From NCBI RefSeq assembly GCF_020010905.1, contig NZ_JAGJBY010000002.1, positions 992,001 to 1,056,000 of the forward strand: a DNA stretch of 64,000 nt, written 5' to 3'. The notes under the pieces are model-generated. The model saw only the letters and a program-made list of their open reading frames with translations, made no database searches and was not told where the DNA came from. Source of the stretch: Streptomyces acidiscabies (GTDB lineage Bacteria; Actinomycetota; Actinomycetes; Streptomycetales; Streptomycetaceae). Shown here piece by piece: positions 9,501 to 16,334 of this stretch; position 1 is the stretch's first letter, and every line of letters begins with the position of its first letter. A program made the position numbers and the translations under genes.

Positions 9501-9841
9501 CCTCCGCCGAGGTCGCCCGCCACCCCCAGCTCGCCGTCTACCAGCTCGCCGTGCGCGAGGGCGCCGTCGACGAGGTCTTCGACGGCGTACGGCCCGAGGC
9601 GGGCGGCGCGGAACTCGTCCAGCTCCGCCAGGGCGCCGCCCGGCGCGACGGCGGCGACACGCTGCCCAAGGTGCAGGCGCAGGAGCCGCTGTCCGGCGAG
9701 TGGGTCGGCGACCTGCTCGCCACGGCCGCGGGCAAGGTTCTCGACGAACGCTTCACCCCCGACGCCGGCCAGCACTGCACCCACTGCGCGTTCCGGGCGT
9801 CGTGCAGCGCGCGGCCCGAGGGACGGCACGTGGTGGAGTGA
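6509..9841 (+). CDS. adnA: AdnA-type helicase-nuclease subunit with Fe-S nuclease domain
   Basis: This 1110-residue SF1A (UvrD-type) helicase has a C-terminal RecB-like nuclease. Visible motifs are Walker A GPGTGKTTT (58-66), Walker B DEYQDTDPAQ, GDPDQSIYAFRGAD, MTAHRAKGLQW and FYVAATRASERL. The nuclease carries GQMDRVETD, VVDFKTGK (about 988) and QLAVYQLA. One cysteine in NTCALQW (about 858) and a C-x2-C-x5-C set near the C-terminus (HCTHCAFRASC) match the iron-sulfur staple of AddB/AdnA nucleases. In mycobacteria AdnA pairs with AdnB to resect double-strand breaks, replacing RecBCD/AddAB. The partner gene follows 120 bp downstream on the same strand, as in mycobacteria. The start is GTG at 6509. 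The long minus-strand reading frames over this gene are GC-rich shadows. Confidence 0.93.
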   Translation: MSTSPSTGRLPHPQVRQGTRGAYRLVRTPPAREAPPRLDAAQRAVVDHTTGPLLVLAGPGTGKTTTLVESVAARVERGGDPARILVLTFSRKAAVELRDRMALRMGASRAPQATTFHSFCYALVRAHQDSELFVEPLRLLSGPEQDVTVRELLAGQLDLQRLGLAHVSWPDELRACLTTRGFADEVRAVLARSRELGLGPEALTAFADRIGRPDWRAAAVFLAEYLDVLDLQGVLDYAELVHRAVLLAQRPEAAAHLAARYDAVYVDEYQDTDPAQVRLLRALAGDGRTLVALGDPDQSIYAFRGADVNGILDFPHTFPRADGTPAPVEVLRTSRRSAARLLTATRLLAQRMPLTRLPADKARAHRALAPTREGGGVEVYTYPTTGTELDNIADILRRAHLEDGVPWRDMAVLVRAGTRSVPALRRALSTAGVPLHTDGADVPLRHEPAVAPLLTALRAVATAEATSRTDTTADPDTEPAEPAEPPVWLDTETALTLLASPLAAMDAADVRRLGRALRDEERAGGNPLPPPSDDLLARAVAEPERLVAHDRAYARGAQDLGKLLAKARARLADGGTAEEALWELWARTSWPGRLAKAALRGGAAGRNADRDLDAVCALFATAARAEARTGGRGALNFLEELEAEDIAADTLTRRVVRPDAVRLMTAHRAKGLQWRLVVVAGVQEGLWPDLRRRGSLLEADRIGRDGLAEPLTPGALLAEERRLFYVAATRASERLVVTAVKAPADDGDQPSRFLTELGVEPQDVTGRPRRPLSVPALVAELRATTVDPRASDTLREAAARRLARLAALADEDGRPLVPAAHPYRWWGMWDRTESKVPLRDRDQPVVLSGSALDQLANTCALQWFLGREVKADAPATAAQGFGNVVHVLADEVASGRTPADLDVLMERLDSVWNGLAFDAPWKSDQEKHNARVALERFLKWHVLDRAGRTPVASEHDFDVTLEAGEYEVRIRGQMDRVETDTDGRAYVVDFKTGKQTPTSAEVARHPQLAVYQLAVREGAVDEVFDGVRPEAGGAELVQLRQGAARRDGGDTLPKVQAQEPLSGEWVGDLLATAAGKVLDERFTPDAGQHCTHCAFRASCSARPEGRHVVE

Positions 9842-9961
9842 GCGCACCTCAGGTGAGCGCACCTCATGTGACCGACCCCACCACCCCTCCCACCTGCGCA
9901 TCTCCCGTCCCACCCGTCGATTTGTCCTCCGTTGTCAGTGCCGCCCACTAGCCTTCCCCGC

Positions 9962-12900
9962 ATGTCCTCCCGCATCACCGACCCCGAGCAGCTCAAAGAG
10001 CTCCTCGGCATCCCCTTCACCCCGGAGCAGACGGCCTGCATCACGGCGCCGCCCGCCCCGCAGGTGATCGTGGCCGGGGCGGGGTCGGGCAAGACGACCG
10101 TGATGGCCGCGCGCGTGGTGTGGCTGGTCGGCACCGGACAGGTCGCCCCGGAGCAGGTCCTCGGCCTGACGTTCACCAACAAGGCGGCCGGGGAACTCGC
10201 CGAACGCGTCCGCAAGGCACTGGTCAAGGCGGGCGTCACCGACCCCGACCCGGTCGACCCCGACAACCCCCCGGGCGAGCCGGTCATCTCGACGTACCAC
10301 TCCTTCGCGGGCCGCCTGCTCACCGACCACGGCCTGCGCCTCGGCCTGGAGCCGACGTCCCGCCTGCTCGCCGACGCGACCCGCTTCCAGCTCGCCGCAC
10401 GCGTCCTGCGCGAGGCCCCGGGCCCCTACCCGGCGCTCACCCGCTCCTTCGCCGACCTGACCGCCGACCTCCTCACGCTGGACGCCGAACTCGCCGAACA
10501 CCTGGTGGACCCGGACGACCTGCGCGCGTGGGACGCCGACCTGCTGACGGCCCTGGACGGCGCGAAGCTCAGCAACGCCGACCTGCGCAAGGTCCCCGAG
10601 ACGGCCGCCGCCCGCCGCGACCTCGCCGGACTGGTCCGCCGCTACCGCACCGCCAAACGCGACCGCGACCTCCTCGACTTCGGCGACCAGATCGCCCTCT
10701 CCGCGCGCCTCGCCGGCGTCCCCGAGGTCGGCCGGATCCTGCGCGAGGAGTTCAAGGTGGTCCTCCTGGACGAGTACCAGGACACCTCCGTCGCCCAGCG
10801 CATCCTCCTCGCGGGCCTCTTCGGCGGCGGCACCGGCCACCCCGTCACCGCCGTCGGCGACCCCTGCCAGGCCATCTACGGCTGGCGCGGCGCCTCCGTC
10901 GCCAACCTCGACGACTTCCCCGAGCACTTCGCGCACGCGGACGGCCGCCCCGCCGCCCGCCAGGCGCTCAGCGAGAACCGCCGCAGCGGCGGACGCCTCC
11001 TCGACCTCGCCAACGGCCTCGCGGAGCCCCTGCGCGCCATGCACGCGGGCGTGGAGGCCCTGCGCCCGGCCCCCGGCGCCGAACGCGACGGCACGGTCCG
11101 CTGCGCCCTCCTGCGCACTCACGCCGAGGAGACCGACTGGATCGCCGACTCCATCGCCCACCTCGTGAACACCGGCACGGCCCCCGGTGAGATCGCCGTC
11201 CTGTGCCGCACGGCGACCGACTTCGCCGAGATCCAGGGCGCCCTCGTCGCGCGGGACGTCCCCGTCGAGGTCGTCGGCCTCTCCGGACTGCTGCACCTCC
11301 CCGAGGTCGCCGACCTCGTCGCCGTCTGCGAGGTCCTCCAGGACCCCGGCGCCAACGCCTCCCTGGTCCGCCTCCTCACCGGCCCCCGCTGGCGCGTCGG
11401 CGCCCGCGACCTCGCCCTCCTGGGCCGCCGCGCCCGACGCCTCGTCACCCACGCGCGCGTGGACGACGACGGCGACCCCGACCGGCGCCTCGCCGCCGCC
11501 GTCGAGGGCACCGACCCGGCCGAGGTGATATCGCTGGCCGACGCCCTGGACACGTTCCTGGACGGCACCGGGGACGACGACGGCCTGCCGTTCTCGCCGG
11601 ACGCGCGCGTGCGCTTCGCCTACCTCGCCACCGAACTGCGCGACCTGCGCCGCTCCCTGTCCGACCCGCTGATGGACGTCCTGCACCGCGTCCTCGCCGT
11701 CACCGGCCTGGAGGTCGAACTGTCGGCGTCCCCGCACGCGCTCGCCGCCCGCCGCCGCGAGACCCTGTCGAACTTCCTCGACGTCGCCGCCTCCTTCACC
11801 GCCCACGACGGCCAGGCCACCCTCCTCGCCTTCCTCGCCTTCCTGCGCACCGCCGCCCAGTACGAGAAGGGCCTCGACAACGCCCTCCCCGGCGGCGAGA
11901 ACACCGTCAAGGTCCTCACCGCGCACAAGTCCAAGGGCCTGGAGTGGGACGTCGTCGTCGTCCCCGGGCTCGTCGACGGCACCTTCCCCAGCGCCAAGGG
12001 CCGCGAGAAGTGGACCGCCCAGGCCAAGGTCCTGCCGCACGCCCTGCGCGGGGACGCCGACACCCTCCCGGACGTCACCAGCTGGGACGCCAAGGGCATG
12101 AAGGCGTTCCACGAGGACATGAAGGACCACCAGCACACCGAGGAACTCCGCCTCGGCTACGTCACCTTCACGCGCCCGCGCAGCCTCCTGCTCGGCTCCG
12201 GCCACTGGTGGGGCCCCACCCAGAAGAAGCCCCGCGGCCCCTCCGGCTTCCTGACCGCCCTGTACGACCACTGCGCCGCCGGACACGGCGAGATCGAGGC
12301 GTGGGCCGACGCCCCCGAGGACGGCGAGGAGAACCCCACCCTCCAGGACACCACCGCCGACCACGCCTGGCCGCTCCCCCTCGACGACACGGCCCTGCGC
12401 CGCCGCCGCGCCGCCGCCGACACGGTCCTCACCCACCTGGACAACCCCACCGCCCTGCACGACCCCCACGCCCACGAGGACCCCGACTGGCCCCCGCCCC
12501 CGGACGACGACGACCCCTACGACCCCCGGTACGACGATCCGGAGCCGTACGACGAGACGGTCCCGTACGACGCCCCTCACGCCCCCACCCCCCGCCCCGC
12601 CCCCACCGTCCCCCACCAGACCACCCCCCTCACCCCGGAGGACGCCCGCACCATCGCCTCCTGGGACCGCGACCTCGACGCCCTCACCGGCGAACTCCTG
12701 CGCGCGCGCAGGGCCGTCACCGACGTCCCCCTCCCGGCCGTCCTCACCGCCTCCCAGGTCATGCGCCTCGCGGAGGACCACGACGGCCTCGCGCAGGAGC
12801 TGGCTCGCCCCATGCCGCAGCCGCCGAAACCGGCCGCGCGCAGGGGGACGCGCTTCCACGCCTGGGTGGAGGCCCGCTGGGAGGCGCTCACCCTGCCCCT

Positions 12901-13381
12901 GCTGGAGCCCGAGGAACTGCCCGGCACCGAGGACGCGGAGATCGACGACGAACGCGACCTGGAGGAGCTGAAGGAAGCGTTCGAGCGCACCGCGTACGCG
13001 CACCGCACGCCCCACCGCGTGGAGGCCCCCTTCCAGCTCTCCCTCGCGGGCCGCGTCGTACGGGGCCGTATCGACGCCGTCTACAAGGAGGGCGACGGCG
13101 CGACGGCGTCGTACGAGATCGTCGACTGGAAGACCCACCGGGAGCGGACCGCCGACCCCCTCCAGCTCGCGCTGTACCGGCTCGCGTGGGCCGAGCAGGA
13201 GGGTGTGCCCGTGGAATCCGTCACAGCGGCGTTCCTCTATGTGAGGACCGGAGACGTCGTCCGGCCCCCCGAGCTGCCCGGAAGGGCCGCTCTGGAGCGG
13301 ATTCTGCGGGGTGCGAAGGCCACCGGGGAGCCCCTGGCGGAGGTCCGGGCGCCCGGCGACGATGTCGGTGCGGCCGGATAG
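9962..13381 (+). CDS. adnB: AdnB-type helicase-nuclease subunit
   Basis: The protein has 1139 residues from ATG 9962 (MSSRITDPEQ); an in-frame TTG at 9932 is unlikely. It contains Walker A AGAGSGKTT (about 38-46), DEYQDTSVAQ, VGDPCQAIYGWRGA, LTAHKSKGLEWDVVVV and GYVTFTRPRS. The C-terminal RecB-family nuclease shows GRIDAVY, EIVDWKTH (about 1053) and LQLALYRLAW. It has no CxxC-x5-C cluster, which fits AdnB as opposed to AdnA. By family knowledge AdnB is the lead 3'-5' motor and cuts the strand it tracks. Between helicase and nuclease (about residues 833-893) lies a low-complexity segment rich in Asp, Pro and Tyr, probably a flexible linker. The M20 peptidase gene starts 10 bp after the stop, so cotranscription is likely. 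Confidence 0.93.
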   Translation: MSSRITDPEQLKELLGIPFTPEQTACITAPPAPQVIVAGAGSGKTTVMAARVVWLVGTGQVAPEQVLGLTFTNKAAGELAERVRKALVKAGVTDPDPVDPDNPPGEPVISTYHSFAGRLLTDHGLRLGLEPTSRLLADATRFQLAARVLREAPGPYPALTRSFADLTADLLTLDAELAEHLVDPDDLRAWDADLLTALDGAKLSNADLRKVPETAAARRDLAGLVRRYRTAKRDRDLLDFGDQIALSARLAGVPEVGRILREEFKVVLLDEYQDTSVAQRILLAGLFGGGTGHPVTAVGDPCQAIYGWRGASVANLDDFPEHFAHADGRPAARQALSENRRSGGRLLDLANGLAEPLRAMHAGVEALRPAPGAERDGTVRCALLRTHAEETDWIADSIAHLVNTGTAPGEIAVLCRTATDFAEIQGALVARDVPVEVVGLSGLLHLPEVADLVAVCEVLQDPGANASLVRLLTGPRWRVGARDLALLGRRARRLVTHARVDDDGDPDRRLAAAVEGTDPAEVISLADALDTFLDGTGDDDGLPFSPDARVRFAYLATELRDLRRSLSDPLMDVLHRVLAVTGLEVELSASPHALAARRRETLSNFLDVAASFTAHDGQATLLAFLAFLRTAAQYEKGLDNALPGGENTVKVLTAHKSKGLEWDVVVVPGLVDGTFPSAKGREKWTAQAKVLPHALRGDADTLPDVTSWDAKGMKAFHEDMKDHQHTEELRLGYVTFTRPRSLLLGSGHWWGPTQKKPRGPSGFLTALYDHCAAGHGEIEAWADAPEDGEENPTLQDTTADHAWPLPLDDTALRRRRAAADTVLTHLDNPTALHDPHAHEDPDWPPPPDDDDPYDPRYDDPEPYDETVPYDAPHAPTPRPAPTVPHQTTPLTPEDARTIASWDRDLDALTGELLRARRAVTDVPLPAVLTASQVMRLAEDHDGLAQELARPMPQPPKPAARRGTRFHAWVEARWEALTLPLLEPEELPGTEDAEIDDERDLEELKEAFERTAYAHRTPHRVEAPFQLSLAGRVVRGRIDAVYKEGDGATASYEIVDWKTHRERTADPLQLALYRLAWAEQEGVPVESVTAAFLYVRTGDVVRPPELPGRAALERILRGAKATGEPLAEVRAPGDDVGAAG

Positions 13382-13391
13382 GCTCGTGGAC

Positions 13392-14813
13392 ATGAGCCAG
13401 CCCATTGACAGCGCCGTCAGTGATGTCAGCGCCGTCCGCGCGTACATCGAGGAGCACCGGGCCGCCTTCCTCGGCGACCTCGCCGAGTGGCTGCGCATCC
13501 CCTCGGTCTCCGCCCAGCCGGAGCACGCTCCCGACGTCCGCCGCAGCGCCGACTGGCTCGCCGCGCAGCTCACCACGACCGGCTTCCCGGTCGTCGAGGT
13601 CTGGCCCACCCCCGGCGCCCCCGCCGTCTACGCGGAGTGGCCCGCGGACGACCCCCAGGCCCCCACCGTCCTCGTCTACGGCCACCACGACGTGCAGCCC
13701 GCCGCCCGCGAGGACGGCTGGGACACCGACCCCTTCGACCCCGTCGTCCGCGAGAACCGTCTTTACGCGCGCGGGGCGGCCGACGACAAGGGACAGGTGT
13801 TCTTCCACACCCTGGGCGTGCGCGCCCACCTCGCCGCCACCGGCCGCACGGCCCCGGCCGTGCACCTGAAGCTGCTGATCGAGGGCGAGGAGGAGTCCAG
13901 CTCCCCGAACTTCCGCGCCCTCGTCGAGGCCAACGCCGGCCGGCTCGCCGCCGACGCGGTGATCGTCTCCGACACCGGCATGTGGGCCGAGGACACCCCC
14001 ACGGTCTGCACCGGCATGCGCGGCCTCACCGACTGCGAGATCCGCCTGCACGGCCCCGACCAGGACATCCACTCCGGCTCCTTCGGCGGCGCCGTCCCCA
14101 ACCCGGCCACCGAGGTCGCCCGCCTCGTCGCCGCCCTGCACGACGAGCACGCGCGCGTGGCGGTCCCCGGCTTCTACGACGGCGTCGTCGACCTCACCGA
14201 CGAGGAGCGCGCCCTCTTCGCCGAGCTGCCCTTCGACGAGGAGCGCTGGCTGCGCACCGCGCACTCGTACGCCGCCCGGGGCGAGGCCGGCTACAGCACC
14301 CTGGAGCGCGTCTGGGCGCGGCCCACCGCCGAGGTCAACGGCATCGGCGGCGGCTACCAGGGCGCCGGCAGCAAGACGATCGTCCCCGCCTCCGCGTTCG
14401 TGAAGCTGTCGTTCCGGCTCGTCGCGGGACAGGACCCCGACACCGTCGAGAAGGCCGTCCGCGCGTGGGTCGCCGGTCAGGTGCCCGCCGGGATCCGCTG
14501 CGAGATCGACTTCAGCCCCGCCACGCGCCCGTGCCTGACCCCGCTCGGCCACTCCGCGCTCCAGTCCGTCGTCCGCGCCATGGGACGCGCCTTCGAGCAA
14601 CCCGTCCGCTTCACGCGCGAGGGCGGCTCCGGGCCCGCCGCCGACCTCCAGGAGGTCCTCGGCGCCCCGGTGCTGTTCCTGGGCATCTCCGTCCCCTCCG
14701 ACGGCTGGCACGCGCCGAACGAGAAGGTCGAACTCGACCTGCTCCTCAAGGGCGCCGAGACCACCGCCCACCTGTGGGACGACCTCGCGCGCACCTGGCG
14801 CCATGCGCCCTGA
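13392..14813 (+). CDS. M20-family dipeptidase/metallopeptidase
   Basis: This protein has 473 residues from ATG 13392 (MSQPIDSAV), 10 bp after adnB. Metal and catalytic motifs of the M20 dipeptidase subgroup are present: VLVYGHHDVQPA (metal His and catalytic Asp), ARGAADDKGQ (bridging Asp), LIEGEEESSS (catalytic Glu and metal Glu) and HGPDQDIHSGSFGG in the dimerisation lid. A late REGGSGPAA segment precedes the final metal-ligand region. No signal peptide is seen, so it should act in the cytosol on dipeptides or related small amides. In mycobacteria the matching position between adnB and nudC is held by a potassium channel gene, so this gene is probably a lineage-specific neighbour without a role in recombination. 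The exact substrate is unknown. Confidence 0.9.
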   Translation: MSQPIDSAVSDVSAVRAYIEEHRAAFLGDLAEWLRIPSVSAQPEHAPDVRRSADWLAAQLTTTGFPVVEVWPTPGAPAVYAEWPADDPQAPTVLVYGHHDVQPAAREDGWDTDPFDPVVRENRLYARGAADDKGQVFFHTLGVRAHLAATGRTAPAVHLKLLIEGEEESSSPNFRALVEANAGRLAADAVIVSDTGMWAEDTPTVCTGMRGLTDCEIRLHGPDQDIHSGSFGGAVPNPATEVARLVAALHDEHARVAVPGFYDGVVDLTDEERALFAELPFDEERWLRTAHSYAARGEAGYSTLERVWARPTAEVNGIGGGYQGAGSKTIVPASAFVKLSFRLVAGQDPDTVEKAVRAWVAGQVPAGIRCEIDFSPATRPCLTPLGHSALQSVVRAMGRAFEQPVRFTREGGSGPAADLQEVLGAPVLFLGISVPSDGWHAPNEKVELDLLLKGAETTAHLWDDLARTWRHAP

Positions 14814-14885
14814 CACCCGACCGCACCCGCCCCTGCCGTACGTCCCGCCGAACCAACCGCTGCACCGGGGGAGTTGGAAGTACCC

Positions 14886-15830
14886 GTGACCACCTGGACC
14901 GACCCGAACGCCGACCGGCCCGTGTCGCTCACCGCACCCAGCGGCATCGACCGCGCCGCCCACCACCGGCTCGACGAGGCGTGGCTCGCCGCAGCGTGGA
15001 GCCACCCCACCACCCGCTGTTTCGTGGTCTCCGACGGACAGGTCCTCATCGACGAGACGCCCGACGGCCGGACCGAACTCGTCATGACGCCCTCCTTCGA
15101 GGCACCGCTCACCGAGGCGCACCGCTACTTCCTGGGCGCCGACGAGGACGGCGTCAGCTACTTCGCCCTCCAGAAGGACGCCCTGCCCGGCCGCATCGAC
15201 CAGTCCGCGCGCCCCGCGGGCCTGCGCGAGGCCGGCCTGCTGCTGTCCGCGCGCGACGTCGGCCTGATGGTCCACGCGGTCGGCCTGGAGAACTGGCAGC
15301 GCACCCACCGTTTCTGCTCCCGCTGCGGCGAACGCACCGTCATCGCCGCCGCGGGTCACATCCGCCGCTGCCCGGCCTGCGGCGCGGAGCACTACCCGCG
15401 CACCGACCCGGCCGTGATCATGGCCGTCACGGACGACGAGGACCGCCTCCTGCTCGGCCGCCAGGTCCACTGGCCCGAAGGGCGCTTCTCGACGCTCGCC
15501 GGGTTCGTCGAGCCCGGCGAGTCCATCGAGACCTCCGTGCGCCGCGAGGTCTTCGAGGAGGTCGGCGTCACCGTCGGCCGCGTCGAGTACGTCGCCAGCC
15601 AGCCCTGGCCCTTCCCGTCCAGCCTGATGCTCGGCTTCCTCGCGCACGCCACGTCCACCGACATCGACGTCGACGGCGACGAGATCCACGAGGCCCGCTG
15701 GTTCTCCCGCGACGAACTGTGCGCCGCCTTCGAGTCCGGCGAGGTCCTGCCGCCCTACGGCATCTCCATCGCCGCCCGCCTGATCGAACTCTGGTACGGA
15801 AAGCCCCTGCCGACCCGCAACTTCATCTGA
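14886..15830 (+). CDS. nudC: NAD(+)/NADH pyrophosphatase (Nudix)
   Basis: This 314-residue protein starts at GTG 14886, with GGAAG eight bases upstream and GGGGGAG before that. A four-cysteine zinc ribbon appears as FCSRCGER and CPACGAEHYP. It is followed by the Nudix box GFVEPGESIE...RREVFEEVG and the family-specific tail SQPWPFPSSLM, which distinguishes NADH pyrophosphatases from other Nudix enzymes. The enzyme splits NADH to NMNH and AMP and is also credited with removing NAD caps from RNA. It lies between the adnAB genes and the mycoredoxin gene, as in mycobacteria (Rv3199c, with mycoredoxin Rv3198A next to it). The gene converges with mrx1 on a shared hairpin terminator at 15861-15894. 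Confidence 0.95.
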   Translation: MTTWTDPNADRPVSLTAPSGIDRAAHHRLDEAWLAAAWSHPTTRCFVVSDGQVLIDETPDGRTELVMTPSFEAPLTEAHRYFLGADEDGVSYFALQKDALPGRIDQSARPAGLREAGLLLSARDVGLMVHAVGLENWQRTHRFCSRCGERTVIAAAGHIRRCPACGAEHYPRTDPAVIMAVTDDEDRLLLGRQVHWPEGRFSTLAGFVEPGESIETSVRREVFEEVGVTVGRVEYVASQPWPFPSSLMLGFLAHATSTDIDVDGDEIHEARWFSRDELCAAFESGEVLPPYGISIAARLIELWYGKPLPTRNFI

Positions 15831-15860
15831 GCGGGCGAAGACACGGCGAAGAACAGAAAA

Positions 15861-15894
15861 GAGGGGCGGCCCCGATGAACCGGGACCGCCCCTC
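15861..15894. terminator. Bidirectional terminator between nudC and the mycoredoxin gene
   Basis: The arms GAGGGGCGGCCCCG (15861-15874) and CGGGACCGCCCCTC (15881-15894) pair with one mismatch around a six-base loop. On the minus strand the hairpin is followed by TTTTCTGTTC, a good intrinsic terminator for the mycoredoxin gene. On the plus strand it ends nudC. Confidence 0.85.
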
Positions 15895-15908
15895 TCGCGC
15901 GTCCGCGC

Positions 15909-16151
15909 TTACGCGCCGACCTTCTGCTTGACCTGCGCCAACGACGGGTTCGTCAGCGTCGAACCGTCCGGGAACAGCACGGTCGGAACCGTCTGGTTCC
16001 CGCCGTTCGCCTTCTCGACGAAGGCCGCGGAATCCGGGTCGTGCTCGATGTTGATCTCCGTGTACGCGATGCCCTCGCGGTCCATCTGCTTCTTCAACCG
16101 CTGGCAGTAGCCGCACCACGTGGTGCTGTACATCGTCACAGTGCCCGGCAT
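15909..16151 (-). CDS. mrx1: Mycoredoxin (glutaredoxin-like, mycothiol-dependent)
   Basis: This 80-residue glutaredoxin-fold protein starts at ATG 16151 with AAGGAG eleven bases upstream. The active site is TTWCGYCQRL, with Cys13 and Cys16. The cis-proline loop NQTVPTVLFPDG and a C-terminal helix complete the fold. Mycoredoxin-1 of actinobacteria reduces mycothiol mixed disulfides on proteins and takes electrons from mycothiol. The same order (nudC, mycoredoxin, uvrD2, whiB7) occurs in Mycobacterium, which supports the assignment over a generic glutaredoxin. A link to the mycothiol/thiol-stress system is fitting because sigR-rsrA lies further along this window. The gene diverges from uvrD2 across a 183-bp intergenic stretch that must hold both promoters. 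Confidence 0.92.
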   Translation of the reverse strand: MPGTVTMYSTTWCGYCQRLKKQMDREGIAYTEINIEHDPDSAAFVEKANGGNQTVPTVLFPDGSTLTNPSLAQVKQKVGA

Positions 16152-16334
16152 GTCTCTCGCGCTCCTTCGGCGGGTCGGGGAAGTCTGCTCGCAGAGGGGG
16201 AACGTACGTGAATCCGTCACCATTCCCGTTCTCGGCGTCACCCTGACGTGACACCCGACGCACTTGTACGACAATCGGGTCCCGCCTGTGGATAACTTTT
16301 TCGCCCGTCTCCGCGGACCTGGCAGCATGGCGGT

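Noticed and set aside
6437..13609. Very long minus-strand reading frames (1158 and 1224 codons) over adnA and adnB
   Set aside because: Their products are low-complexity Gly/Val/Arg/Glu-rich with no motifs, while the plus strand encodes complete helicase-nucleases. They are the usual antisense shadows of high-GC codon bias.
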